Source of the DNA: Puccinia triticina
Lineage: Eukaryota; Basidiomycota; Pucciniomycetes; Pucciniales; Pucciniaceae
Direction: 5' to 3'
Length of the DNA: 64,000 nucleotides
Assembly (NCBI RefSeq): GCF_026914185.1
Contig: NC_070561.1
Coordinates: forward strand, 2,356,001-2,420,000
The position numbers were made by a program, and so were the translations under genes. Numbering within the stretch: the first letter of the stretch is position 1; the number at the start of each line of letters is the position of its first letter. The notes under the pieces were generated by a model. That model was not told where the DNA came from. It saw only the letters and a program-made list of their open reading frames with translations, and made no database searches. Positions 34,821 to 43,016 of the stretch are shown piece by piece.

Positions 34821-35541
34821 TGTGGTGTGCCGCATGGTACAGATGTAGACTCAGTTCAAAGCATTGCGCGCTGGCGCGCGGCTGGTCAAGGTGCCCTAGG
34901 GTTCAAGCTTCAAGACTCAAGACTCAGTTCCTTTCAAGATCTTCGCGACGCGGCGCGCGTCGCGCCTTCAAGACGTGTTCAGGATCACCCTTTCCTTTGT
35001 TTGTTCTGCTTGTTCTCTCAGGTTGTTGTTTTCTTTTTCATGGATCCTCTGTTCTATTTTCCTTTTTCTCTACTGCGCGCTTTGGATGGGTTCAGTGGGG
35101 AGGGTTTGGTTTGTTCTCTTTTGTGGCCTGCTTGTGGTTTTGTGTTGTTTTGTTTTGTCTTTGTGCGCGCGCGGGGTGTGATGACTGGTCCGCAGCGCGC
35201 TGCGCCTCCCTGAGTCTGAGTTCAGCCCCGAACTCAGACGAGGGGCGGCATGGAACCTAGCTGATCCCAATCAGGAATCCATGAGAGTTTATTGATCATT
35301 ATCCGGCGCCCTCCATAGCGCTATTCCGAATCCTATTGATCTTTCAAGTTTTCTTCCTTCTAACAACAAAACCGCCGACGCGCGCTCAACGCCGTCGTAA
35401 AATTTCCCCCCCCCAAAAACCTCATTGCTCAACCGATCCTCATCGCTCATCCCGACCATCACCCGGAGGGCACATAAAAACTTCTTTTCCCCATTCCCCT
35501 CCAACTAACTGCCGCCGGCCTGCACCGGACGGAGTTCCACA
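34821..35541 (+). repeat. 5' LTR of the inner Ty3/gypsy element
   Basis: 721 bp, TGTGGTGTGCC ... GAGTTCCACA, matching 42300-43016 except for a 4-bp indel (GGCTGGTCAAGG versus GGTCAAGG) and one G/A difference near 35256. Such identity means a very recent insertion. Target duplication CCGT at 34817-34820 and 43017-43020. A GC-only hairpin CGCGACGCG-GCG-CGCGTCGCG lies at 34944-34964, and a long T/G-rich zone follows. Open frames across the LTR are artefacts of composition. Confidence 0.95.
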
Positions 35542-35543
35542 TT

Positions 35544-35595
35544 TGGTCCCCCGAGCCGGGATCGAACCAGCGACCTCAAGATTTACAGTCTCGCC
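35544..35595 (+). promoter_or_regulatory. Primer binding site extended over most of tRNA-Tyr
   Basis: Two bases after the LTR, TGG starts a stretch whose complement is the 3' part of a tRNA: CCA end, GGGGG acceptor strand, T arm GCTGG-TTCGATC-CCGGC, and the anticodon arm with GACTGTAAATC (anticodon GTA, Tyr). A normal PBS has about 18 bases; this one extends about 52. It contains the CCA that nuclear genes lack and has no intron beside the anticodon, so it must derive from mature tRNA rather than from a tRNA gene. Confidence 0.85.
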
Positions 35596-35683
35596 AAATT
35601 TTCACGGTTTCGAGACGCTTGGCGGTCGAGTTTCTTTTTTTTCTGTTTTCCTTTTTTTAGTGAGTTCAGCGGCGGAGGCACAA

Positions 35684-35772
35684 GGAGCTAGAAGTAAGTC
35701 CTCCCCAATAGTGCACCTCCGAGGGCTCTACTACTTGTTTTTCGAAAGCATTACGTTGCCACAGCCGTGAGC
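35684..35772 (+). promoter_or_regulatory. AAGTAAGT hairpin motif, copy A (leader)
   Basis: First of five copies of a ~90-base motif in the inner element, lying between PBS and gag. Conserved blocks are AAGTAAGT followed by CCTCCCC, GTGCACCTCC, TTCGAAAGCATTAC and TGCCACAGCCGTGAGC. GGAG at 35684 can pair with CTCC at 35701, placing AAGTAAGT in the loop. The position, between PBS and gag, is where retroviruses keep the major splice donor and packaging signals; the role here is inferred only. Confidence 0.7.
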
Positions 35773-35812
35773 CGCCCTCGATCGCCTCTCTTCCTTTTCT
35801 TGCCAGATCATT

Positions 35813-37963
35813 ATGGATACACCTCAAGAATCCGGACCATCGCGTAAGATGGTGAAGATCAAACCTCAAGATCGCAATCTCAAGTTCACCGGCACGCGCG
35901 TGGAAGCGTTTCTTCGTCAGTATGAGCTGGCCGCCAACCTCGATGGCGCGTCGGATGAGGACAAGGTCCTCCAGATCCCTTCCTTCCTCGGGAGCGAGGA
36001 CATCCAGGACGCAGTGTGGGATATGAGCGGCTACGCGACGAAGTCGTGGGCCGTGCTCCGCGAACAGATGGTCGAACGCTGGGGCCAGGTTGATATAGTC
36101 CGCTACACGGTCGCGGATCTCCAAGCCCTCAAAGACTCGTGGACCGCCAAAGGCGGCATCGCAACGTTGGACGCGTACAGATCCTTCAAATCCGTGTTCG
36201 ACGTCATCCTATCTTATCTGATTCGCTATCAGCACCTATCTTCGGAGGACCTAGCCGTCGACCACTTTTTCTTTTCATTCTCTTCCGGGTTCCAGCAGCG
36301 CATCAAGTCCTATCTAGTCAGGAAGAAGAAGATGGTTAAGACGTTGGACGGGCGGTACCGCCTTCCAGCCCTTAGTGAGCTCAGAGCAGCCGTAAAATCA
36401 GAGATGGAAGAGGAGGTGGCTTTTACCTCTGAGCAGATCAAACCCGAGCCAGTCGCAGTTCCCGCATCCGAATTCAAGGCCGCGAATGACATCATGCAAA
36501 AAATGGAGGACGATCGACGGCCGAAGGATGCCTCCGTCTTGGATAAGGCTCCTGCGACCGTAGATGAAATCTCCAAGATGTTGCAGTCGTTTGAGCAACG
36601 CTTGGAAAAGAAGTTCGTGACGAAGGGCGCGCTTCCTGCGCCGGGAACGCCGCGCGAGCCGCGTGGACCTTTGGTTTGCTACTATTGTCATCGAGAGGGA
36701 CACGGCACGGGGCGCTGCATGGAGCTTGTCAAGGATAAAGAGGCGAATCTAGTCGAGCAGAAGGGCAGCAATTTCTTTTTGCCAAACGGCGCGCTGATCC
36801 CTTTTGACTCATCACGCCCAATTCGGCACGTGGTGGCGTCTTATCAGCCTAAGGCCGCGGTGGCTTCTGAAACTCCGGAATTCCGTGCCACTTGCGGTGC
36901 GCTCAAGCCCTGGTACCCTCCGGCAATCTCTTCTCAGACCTTCTCTGGGACCTACGAGGCCGACGCCGCGAGGAAGAAGCACGAAGCTCCCAATCTCTAC
37001 AAGGCTCCGATGGTTCCGCCCTCTGCAGCGCGCAAGCCGGCGCGCAAGGCTGCGAAGGCGCCAGCTGAATCTGATGTTGAAGATATGGACGAGGAGCCTG
37101 AACTGTTTGAGCGAACCCCCGCTGCTCCGGCTGAGGACGCGATTCCTTCGACCGCGGACGCGTCGGAACCAGCGGGCAAATCCAAATCACCCGCTCCTAA
37201 AGTGCGCTTCGAGAGAGGGGTTACCAAGGATCACCCCCACGCGGTGGAAGGGATGTTAAAGAAGATATTCGATCTTCCGGTGCCGGGCGTGACGGTTTCT
37301 GAACTCTTGGCGTCTTCGCCATCGGTGGCGGAGGGAATGAAGAAGTGGGTCTCCAAGCGGCGCGTGGAGATTGGCGTTGAAGATCTCAAGGTGTCCTCTG
37401 GCACGCTTTTGGCTGAAGGGCCTGACACAGAAGGCTCTGGTGGCGACGCGCGCCTATACTCGTGTCCGTTGGGTTTCCTTCCGTGCTTGATCGGCGATGA
37501 GGAGAGTTCGGCTTCCCCTCTCATTGATTCAGGATCCCAACTGAACCTGATCTCCGACGCAATGGCTAACAAGTTTTGTATAAGCCCGCGCGTTAACTTT
37601 AGCTCCGCCGTTTACGGCATTGGCAATCAGTCGTGCGAGCTCGTGGGCGTTGCGGAAGACGTTCAGATCAAGATTGGGCGGACAATCCTCGGGTCTTGCC
37701 ACTTCTGGATCACTAAGGCGGCAGGGCCCCTAATCTTAGGTCGCCCCTTCCTCATAGACTTCGAGGCCACCCTCATATTTTCAGGTCGTGGAGGCGAGAA
37801 GATTCTGCTGCCCGACTCAGAGGGACGCCAGATTGAAATTTCACTCTGCGCCACGGATCAAGGGCGATGGGAGCGGGATTTTCCCGCGAAGGGAAGGAAG
37901 GCGGTGCTGACGCGTATGGCGACGGGCCGCGACGACTCTGCGGAGGGTCGTCATTTTTTATGA
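35813..37963 (+). CDS. gag: Ty3/gypsy Gag-protease, inner element
   Basis: 716 residues from ATG 35813 to TGA 37961. Gag forms the virus-like particle. Residues about 15-200 are capsid-like with conserved W/L pattern (LKFTGTRVEAFLRQYE, QMVERWGQ); about residue 288 is a zinc knuckle CYYCHREGHGTGRC (CX2CX4HX4C); about 571 is the aspartic protease site PLIDSGSQLNLIS, with the second protease signature LILGRPFL near 640. The middle is Pro/Ala/Glu-rich. The protease being fused to Gag, with Pol in the -1 frame, is unusual for gypsy elements, where protease usually begins Pol. The frame is intact and the stop TGA directly abuts the slippery heptamer. Confidence 0.93.
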   Translation: MDTPQESGPSRKMVKIKPQDRNLKFTGTRVEAFLRQYELAANLDGASDEDKVLQIPSFLGSEDIQDAVWDMSGYATKSWAVLREQMVERWGQVDIVRYTVADLQALKDSWTAKGGIATLDAYRSFKSVFDVILSYLIRYQHLSSEDLAVDHFFFSFSSGFQQRIKSYLVRKKKMVKTLDGRYRLPALSELRAAVKSEMEEEVAFTSEQIKPEPVAVPASEFKAANDIMQKMEDDRRPKDASVLDKAPATVDEISKMLQSFEQRLEKKFVTKGALPAPGTPREPRGPLVCYYCHREGHGTGRCMELVKDKEANLVEQKGSNFFLPNGALIPFDSSRPIRHVVASYQPKAAVASETPEFRATCGALKPWYPPAISSQTFSGTYEADAARKKHEAPNLYKAPMVPPSAARKPARKAAKAPAESDVEDMDEEPELFERTPAAPAEDAIPSTADASEPAGKSKSPAPKVRFERGVTKDHPHAVEGMLKKIFDLPVPGVTVSELLASSPSVAEGMKKWVSKRRVEIGVEDLKVSSGTLLAEGPDTEGSGGDARLYSCPLGFLPCLIGDEESSASPLIDSGSQLNLISDAMANKFCISPRVNFSSAVYGIGNQSCELVGVAEDVQIKIGRTILGSCHFWITKAAGPLILGRPFLIDFEATLIFSGRGGEKILLPDSEGRQIEISLCATDQGRWERDFPAKGRKAVLTRMATGRDDSAEGRHFL

Positions 37964-40900
37964 AAGAAGTTGAACTGGGAAGCGGCCGTTTTAATCTAGG
38001 GCCTCGCACTCGCGCCGCTGGTTCAACTCACTCTCAAGAGGACCCATGGTTTTGTCTTCCATCTTTTTCCGGTTATCATCATATAGGTCGTCAACATCAA
38101 CTTCATCAAAACATTAAACCCGAAAAACAGTTTAAAAATCATCAAATCAATAAAAAAATGTTGTCTGTTTCCGGTCCATCTCTTTCTTCGGCGTCTTTTC
38201 CCTCTTCTTCACTCTCTGGCGCGTTTCCGGCCGCGCCCGCGGTAACTCCAGGCCGGGGTCTCAAGGCACAGGATATTTTGGAGGATTTTGGGCAACAGCG
38301 GAGGGCTGGAGGACTGAAAGTAAGTTCCTCCCAGTTATGCACCTCCGGGCATGATGCTCCCTTCCCGTCGAAAACATTACATGCCACATATGTGAGCCTT
38401 GGACGCCCTGCCGCTATCTCTCTTTCAGATCAAGATTCATCGACGATTGGCAGTGTTCTCCGCGATGAGCATAAACTAGTTGCGCTTTCGAGCGGCCTCC
38501 GAGAAGAGGGTAAACTATTTTCTTCGAATTCGGACGTGCGGGCATTTGGGGTGGATATGGGCACTCGGCGGAGGGCTGGAGGACTGAAAGTAAGTTCCTC
38601 CCAGTTGTGCACCTCCGGGCTAGATGCAACCTCGTCGTCAAAAACTCTACCGCGTGCCACATCCGTGAGCAAAACTTTGGATCCGGTTTCCGCCTTCTTG
38701 TTAGGGTTCGACGCGACGTTTGAGGATCTACTCCGAAATGAGGATAAACTATTTTCTTGGAGAATGGACTGTGAGGGCGGGAGCGTGATGTTTGGTGCAC
38801 CGTGGAGGAACTTTGGACTGAAAGTAAGTTCCAACCAAAGTGCACCTCCGGAGCGTGATGCTACGCAACGTCATTGTACCCTACCGCGTGCCACACTCGT
38901 GAGCAATGGACGTCCATCCGGTCTTTCTTTCGCAGACAAAGCGGCGTTTTTGGATGATGGCGAGCATCGTACTTGGTCCCTTTTGGAGCACGGTCTGCGT
39001 TTCACGGAGCAGAAGGCCCTTCTGGAGGCGTGGTCATGGGGCAAATACCTCGCGTTTGCGACCAAATACAAGCCAGTTGCCAAGAAGATCAAACCGGTGA
39101 ATCAAGCTATGCCCCAGGGCCTCAATCCTCCCTTACGCCGGCCTCCTCTGTCACGCGATCCGTATCGCGGATTCGCGCGCTCTCTCGCGGGCCCTTTTGT
39201 TCCTCAAGGGCGCGTCACGGAAGAACGACTGGCTGTGGTCAATTTCGGTCCCGACGGGTGGCTGCGGCCAGACGAGCTCAATCTGATCAAGAACGTCTTA
39301 GCAGAGCGAAACCTAGCGATAGCCTTTACGCCAGCGGAGCGCGGTCTCTTAAAAGACTCGTATGGAATGCCATACATCATTCCCGTCGTGGAGCACGCGC
39401 CCTGGCAAAAGAAAAAGATTCCGATCCCTGCGGCCAAGCTAGACGAGTATATCAAGGTCATCCGGGAGCGAGTCGAGACGGGGCTGTATGAACAGTCTAC
39501 CTCCAGCTACACTTCCCCAGTCTTCTGCGTCCTCAAGAGCAACGGCAAGCTTCGAGTTGTTCACGATCTCCAGCCCCTAAATAAGGTCACCATTAAGGAT
39601 GCGGGCGTGCCGCCCGCCACAGAAGAGTTCGTAGAGTCTTTTGCGGGACGGGCGTGTTATGGGCTCGGCGATATAATGGGCGGCTACGACGAGCGCGCTC
39701 TGGACCCGATTTCTCGTCCCCTCACAACCTTTGAGACTCCTCTTGGGCGTTTTCAGCTTACGCGCCTCCCTCAAGGGGCCACTAACTCTGTGGCTGTTTA
39801 TCAGGCCCAGATGATGTGGATCCTTCAAGAGGAGATTCCAGATCATGCCGGTATCTTCATAGACGATGGAGGCATCAAGGGCCCCGATTCTGATTATGAT
39901 AATGCGGCTCTCTCTTGGCACCCCGGTATTCGCCGCTTCATCTGGGAATACGCCACGACATTGGAGCGCGTTCTGTTTAGGATTGAGGAGTCAGGACTCA
40001 CTGTCTCCGCCTCAAAGCTTGCTGCTTGCGTGCCAGCGCTTGAGATAGTAGGGCACGTCGTCTGCAAGGAAGGGCGAAGGATGTCTCGAGGAAAAGTCAA
40101 CAAGATCTTAACGTGGCCGACCCCCGTCAACGCGACAGAAATTCGCGGTTTCCTTGGAGTTGTCGTCTACGTTCGTATCTTCATTCCCGCTCTCTCTCAG
40201 CTTTGCCTTCCTCTTCGTCGCCTGACGCGCAAGGACGCCGACTGGATCTGGACGGAGGAGTGTCAAGCGGCTTTCGAAAAACTCAAGTCTATCGTGGGCA
40301 AGGACATCGTCCTTGTCAAGATCAACTACGGCCCTGACGCTGGGAAGATTAAGCTAGCTGTAGATTCTAGTTTTCACGCGACGGGCGCGGTTCTCACGCA
40401 GGAAGACTCAAACGGACTGGATCGGCCAGCCTTGTATGAATCCCTCCTCTTCTCTGATGTCGAATCGCGGTACTCACAGCCCAAACTGGAGCTGTGCGGC
40501 GTGGCGCGGATACTCAAGAAACTCCAGACAATCCTTTGGGGCCAACGCTTCGAGCTTCAGGTTGACGCCCACTCTCTCATCGAAATGATCAATGCGCCAA
40601 GTCTGCCTAACGCCCCGATGACGCGCTGGGTGGCCTTCATTCAACTTTTCTCGTTCGATATTGTGCACCGGCCGGGAAAGACATTCCTGATGCCTGATGG
40701 TCTGTCCCGGCGTCCTAAGGGTGAAGATGAGTCGCCTCCTGATTCTGTTTTCGACGAAGAGGAGCCCACGATCAAACCCCTAGGGTTTTGCTTGACAACT
40801 GCTAACGGTGAATATTCAGGATACCAGCAGGGGTTCTGGCGACAGTTGGAGCGCTACCTGATCGACCTTCGGGCGCCGCATGGGATGGCGACGGAAGATT

Positions 40901-42090
40901 TCAGGGCTCTTAAGCGCAAATCGTCAGAGTTTTTCGTCCACGCGGGGCGCCTCATGAAGAGAGGCTCCCCTTGCCCGCGAATTGTTATCACGATCCCAGC
41001 AAAGCAGGATGCGGTGCTAGAGCAGCTGCATGAAGGATTAGGCCACCGCGGGGAGACGGAGACGTATCGACGCGTGGCGGAAAGATTTTGGTGGCCCTCT
41101 TTGAAGAAGAGCGTCGCGCTCTGGTGCAAGAGCTGCGAGGCATGCCAGAAGCGCGATTTGCGACGGCCTTTAGAGATCAGAGGACCCACGGGTGAATCAT
41201 CTGTTTTTGGGCGTGTGGCCATGGATGTTGTCCATATCAAAGCCCCTGGCGCTCAATATCTCATCGTGGCCCGTGACGATTTTTCCGGTTGGGTCGAGGC
41301 TAAATTCTTGAATAACCTCAGCTCAGAGGCGGTGGCAACGTTTATTCATGAGAACTGGACGATGCGCTACGGTTTGGCGCGCTCTTATTCGACAGACGGC
41401 GGATCTGAATTCGGCGGCAAACTTGCGGAGATGTTGCGCGAACTTCCCGGCCAACATCGCGTCTCTACGCCCTATTACCCAGAAGGTCAAGGGATGGTCG
41501 AGCGCGGCCATGGTCCTCTGAAGGCTGCCCTTGTCAAGCTCGCAGGTGAAAGCGCGAAGAACTGCCGGAAATATCTCCCGCTTGTCTTATTCGCGGATCG
41601 GATTTCAACAAAGCGCACGACGGGATACTCGCCTTACGAGCTCGTCTTTGGCCAGCGCGCTGTGCTGCCTATCGATCTGGAGATGGAATCCTACCTCGGA
41701 ATCGACTGGGACGAAGTTCACAACACTGCCGACCTCCTAGCGGCGCGCTCACGACAGCTGGAGCGCAGCGAAGAAGTGCGCGATCTGGCGCACCGTAAGC
41801 TGATGAAGTCACGCGAGGAATCCGTCAAGTATTGGGAGGAGAAGAACGCGAGCCGGCTTCGGGCGCCTCTCCAGCCTGGTGACATGGTGCTGGCGTACAA
41901 CCGGGCCCTCGAGACACAGTGGGGCAAGCTCTTCGCCGGCCGCTGGAATGGGCCTTTTCGCGTGGTGCGTCAGGTTCACGGTGGCTCCTATATCTTGGCG
42001 GAACTCGACGGGACCCCCTTGGCGCGGCGTTTCTCAGCAGATCAGGTAAAAAGGTATTTTTCTCGTGGAGGCATAGGAGAACAAAAGTAA
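37867..42090 (+). CDS. pol: Ty3/gypsy Pol: reverse transcriptase, RNase H, integrase, inner element
   Basis: The open frame overlaps gag by about 97 bases; translation most likely enters by -1 shift at 37954-37960. After a 400-residue linker rich in Ser and containing three AAGTAAGT motifs, RT motifs follow: KLRVVHDLQPLNKVT (39547), TRLPQGATNS (39760), the catalytic FIDDGG (39857); RNase H IKLAVDSSFHATGAVL (40348) and PKLELCGVARIL; integrase zinc finger GLGHRGETETYRRV...CKSCEACQKR (41035-41155), then the DDE residues at AMDVVH (41220), STDGGSEF (41389) and GMVERGH (41491), and a C-terminal chromo-like/SH3-like tail (LQPGDMVLAYNRA). No stops or gaps: with near-identical LTRs this copy may be active. 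The stop TAA lies inside motif copy E. Confidence 0.95.
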   Translation: MGAGFSREGKEGGADAYGDGPRRLCGGSSFFMKEVELGSGRFNLGPRTRAAGSTHSQEDPWFCLPSFSGYHHIGRQHQLHQNIKPEKQFKNHQINKKMLSVSGPSLSSASFPSSSLSGAFPAAPAVTPGRGLKAQDILEDFGQQRRAGGLKVSSSQLCTSGHDAPFPSKTLHATYVSLGRPAAISLSDQDSSTIGSVLRDEHKLVALSSGLREEGKLFSSNSDVRAFGVDMGTRRRAGGLKVSSSQLCTSGLDATSSSKTLPRATSVSKTLDPVSAFLLGFDATFEDLLRNEDKLFSWRMDCEGGSVMFGAPWRNFGLKVSSNQSAPPERDATQRHCTLPRATLVSNGRPSGLSFADKAAFLDDGEHRTWSLLEHGLRFTEQKALLEAWSWGKYLAFATKYKPVAKKIKPVNQAMPQGLNPPLRRPPLSRDPYRGFARSLAGPFVPQGRVTEERLAVVNFGPDGWLRPDELNLIKNVLAERNLAIAFTPAERGLLKDSYGMPYIIPVVEHAPWQKKKIPIPAAKLDEYIKVIRERVETGLYEQSTSSYTSPVFCVLKSNGKLRVVHDLQPLNKVTIKDAGVPPATEEFVESFAGRACYGLGDIMGGYDERALDPISRPLTTFETPLGRFQLTRLPQGATNSVAVYQAQMMWILQEEIPDHAGIFIDDGGIKGPDSDYDNAALSWHPGIRRFIWEYATTLERVLFRIEESGLTVSASKLAACVPALEIVGHVVCKEGRRMSRGKVNKILTWPTPVNATEIRGFLGVVVYVRIFIPALSQLCLPLRRLTRKDADWIWTEECQAAFEKLKSIVGKDIVLVKINYGPDAGKIKLAVDSSFHATGAVLTQEDSNGLDRPALYESLLFSDVESRYSQPKLELCGVARILKKLQTILWGQRFELQVDAHSLIEMINAPSLPNAPMTRWVAFIQLFSFDIVHRPGKTFLMPDGLSRRPKGEDESPPDSVFDEEEPTIKPLGFCLTTANGEYSGYQQGFWRQLERYLIDLRAPHGMATEDFRALKRKSSEFFVHAGRLMKRGSPCPRIVITIPAKQDAVLEQLHEGLGHRGETETYRRVAERFWWPSLKKSVALWCKSCEACQKRDLRRPLEIRGPTGESSVFGRVAMDVVHIKAPGAQYLIVARDDFSGWVEAKFLNNLSSEAVATFIHENWTMRYGLARSYSTDGGSEFGGKLAEMLRELPGQHRVSTPYYPEGQGMVERGHGPLKAALVKLAGESAKNCRKYLPLVLFADRISTKRTTGYSPYELVFGQRAVLPIDLEMESYLGIDWDEVHNTADLLAARSRQLERSEEVRDLAHRKLMKSREESVKYWEEKNASRLRAPLQPGDMVLAYNRALETQWGKLFAGRWNGPFRVVRQVHGGSYILAELDGTPLARRFSADQVKRYFSRGGIGEQK
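37954..38027 (+). promoter_or_regulatory. -1 ribosomal frameshift signal (U UUU UUA plus stem)
   Basis: The heptamer T TTT TTA occupies 37954-37960 in the Gag frame and is followed at once by the Gag stop TGA. After an 8-base spacer (37961-37968), GTTGAAC (37969-37975) pairs with GTTCAAC (38021-38027), and inside it AGCGGC (37981-37986) pairs with GCCGCT (38014-38019). Slippage by one base puts the ribosome exactly in the Pol frame, which reads on through FFMKEVEL. Sequence, spacing and frame all fit; activity is not tested. Confidence 0.85.
38306..38397 (+). promoter_or_regulatory. AAGTAAGT hairpin motif, copy B (in pol linker)
   Basis: CTGGAGGA (38306-38313) pairs with TCCTCC(C)AG (38326-38334) around the 12-base loop CTGAAAGTAAGT. 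Downstream the blocks TGCACCTCC, TCGAAAACATTAC and TGCCACATATGTGAGC recur. The copy is translated in frame as LKVSSSQLCTSG. Confidence 0.75.
38576..38670 (+). promoter_or_regulatory. AAGTAAGT hairpin motif, copy C (in pol linker)
   Basis: The same stem and loop as copy B (CTGGAGGA / TCCTCCCAG), followed by GTGCACCTCC, CTACCGCGTGCCACA and GTGAGC. The sequence between the blocks has diverged strongly from copy B. Confidence 0.75.
38811..38904 (+). promoter_or_regulatory. AAGTAAGT hairpin motif, copy D, with compensatory stem change
   Basis: The loop CTGAAAGTAAGT is identical to B and C, but the stem is CTTTGGA / TCCAACCAAAG instead of GGAGGA / TCCTCC. Both sides changed together, so pairing is kept. 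The downstream blocks GTGCACCTCC, CTACCGCGTGCCACA and GTGAGC are retained. Confidence 0.72.
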
Positions 42091-42168
42091 GTCCTCCCAA
42101 TGTGTGCACCTCCAGGGTATTTCTACCGCTTGTTTTTCGAAACCCTACTTTATGCCACGTTTGTGAGC
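42076..42168 (+). promoter_or_regulatory. AAGTAAGT hairpin motif, copy E (over the pol stop)
   Basis: GGAG at 42076 can pair with CTCC at 42094 around ACAAAAGTAAGTC. The pol stop codon TAA (42088-42090) is part of AAGTAAGT. The downstream blocks GTGCACCTCC, TTTTTCGAAACCCTAC, TGCCACG and GTGAGC are kept, closest to copy A. Thus gag-pol is bracketed by copies A and E. Confidence 0.72.
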
Positions 42169-42299
42169 ACCGCGCCGGCCTTTGGTTCCTCCGCAGTTTC
42201 TAGGCTCCCCTTCCCCCTTCCTTTTCTCTTCCTTCCCCGATTAAATTCCCCGATGGCGGACGCGAGCAGTCTAGGGACAGACTGCAAGCGTGGTGGAGA

Positions 42300-43016
42300 T
42301 GTGGTGTGCCGCATGGTACAGATGTAGACTCAGTTCAAAGCATTGCGCGCTGGCGCGCGGTCAAGGTGCCCTAGGGTTCAAGCTTCAAGACTCAAGACTC
42401 AGTTCCTTTCAAGATCTTCGCGACGCGGCGCGCGTCGCGCCTTCAAGACGTGTTCAGGATCACCCTTTCCTTTGTTTGTTCTGCTTGTTCTCTCAGGTTG
42501 TTGTTTTCTTTTTCATGGATCCTCTGTTCTATTTTCCTTTTTCTCTACTGCGCGCTTTGGATGGGTTCAGTGGGGAGGGTTTGGTTTGTTCTCTTTTGTG
42601 GCCTGCTTGTGGTTTTGTGTTGTTTTGTTTTGTCTTTGTGCGCGCGCGGGGTGTGATGACTGGTCCGCAGCGCGCTGCGCCTCCCTGAGTCTGAGTTCAG
42701 CCCCGAACTCAGACGAGGGGCGGCATGGAACCTAGCTAATCCCAATCAGGAATCCATGAGAGTTTATTGATCATTATCCGGCGCCCTCCATAGCGCTATT
42801 CCGAATCCTATTGATCTTTCAAGTTTTCTTCCTTCTAACAACAAAACCGCCGACGCGCGCTCAACGCCGTCGTAAAATTTCCCCCCCCCAAAAACCTCAT
42901 TGCTCAACCGATCCTCATCGCTCATCCCGACCATCACCCGGAGGGCACATAAAAACTTCTTTTCCCCATTCCCCTCCAACTAACTGCCGCCGGCCTGCAC
43001 CGGACGGAGTTCCACA
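42300..43016 (+). repeat. 3' LTR of the inner Ty3/gypsy element
   Basis: 717 bp, preceded by the purine-rich tract GCGTGGTGGAGA at 42288-42299 and followed by the target duplication CCGT. See the 5' LTR for differences. It ends inside the outer element's gag, which resumes on the minus strand at 43017. Confidence 0.95.

Noticed and set aside
34578..35260. Frames of about 180-210 codons with hydrophobic stretches, repeated at 42290-42735
   Set aside because: They lie in the T/G-rich LTRs of the inner gypsy element (34821-35541, 42300-43016) and cross LTR borders. Composition explains the hydrophobicity.
35549..35600. Minus-strand tRNA-Tyr gene
   Set aside because: It lacks the 5' third, encodes CCA, has no intron, and sits at the exact PBS position of a gypsy element, so it is an extended PBS.
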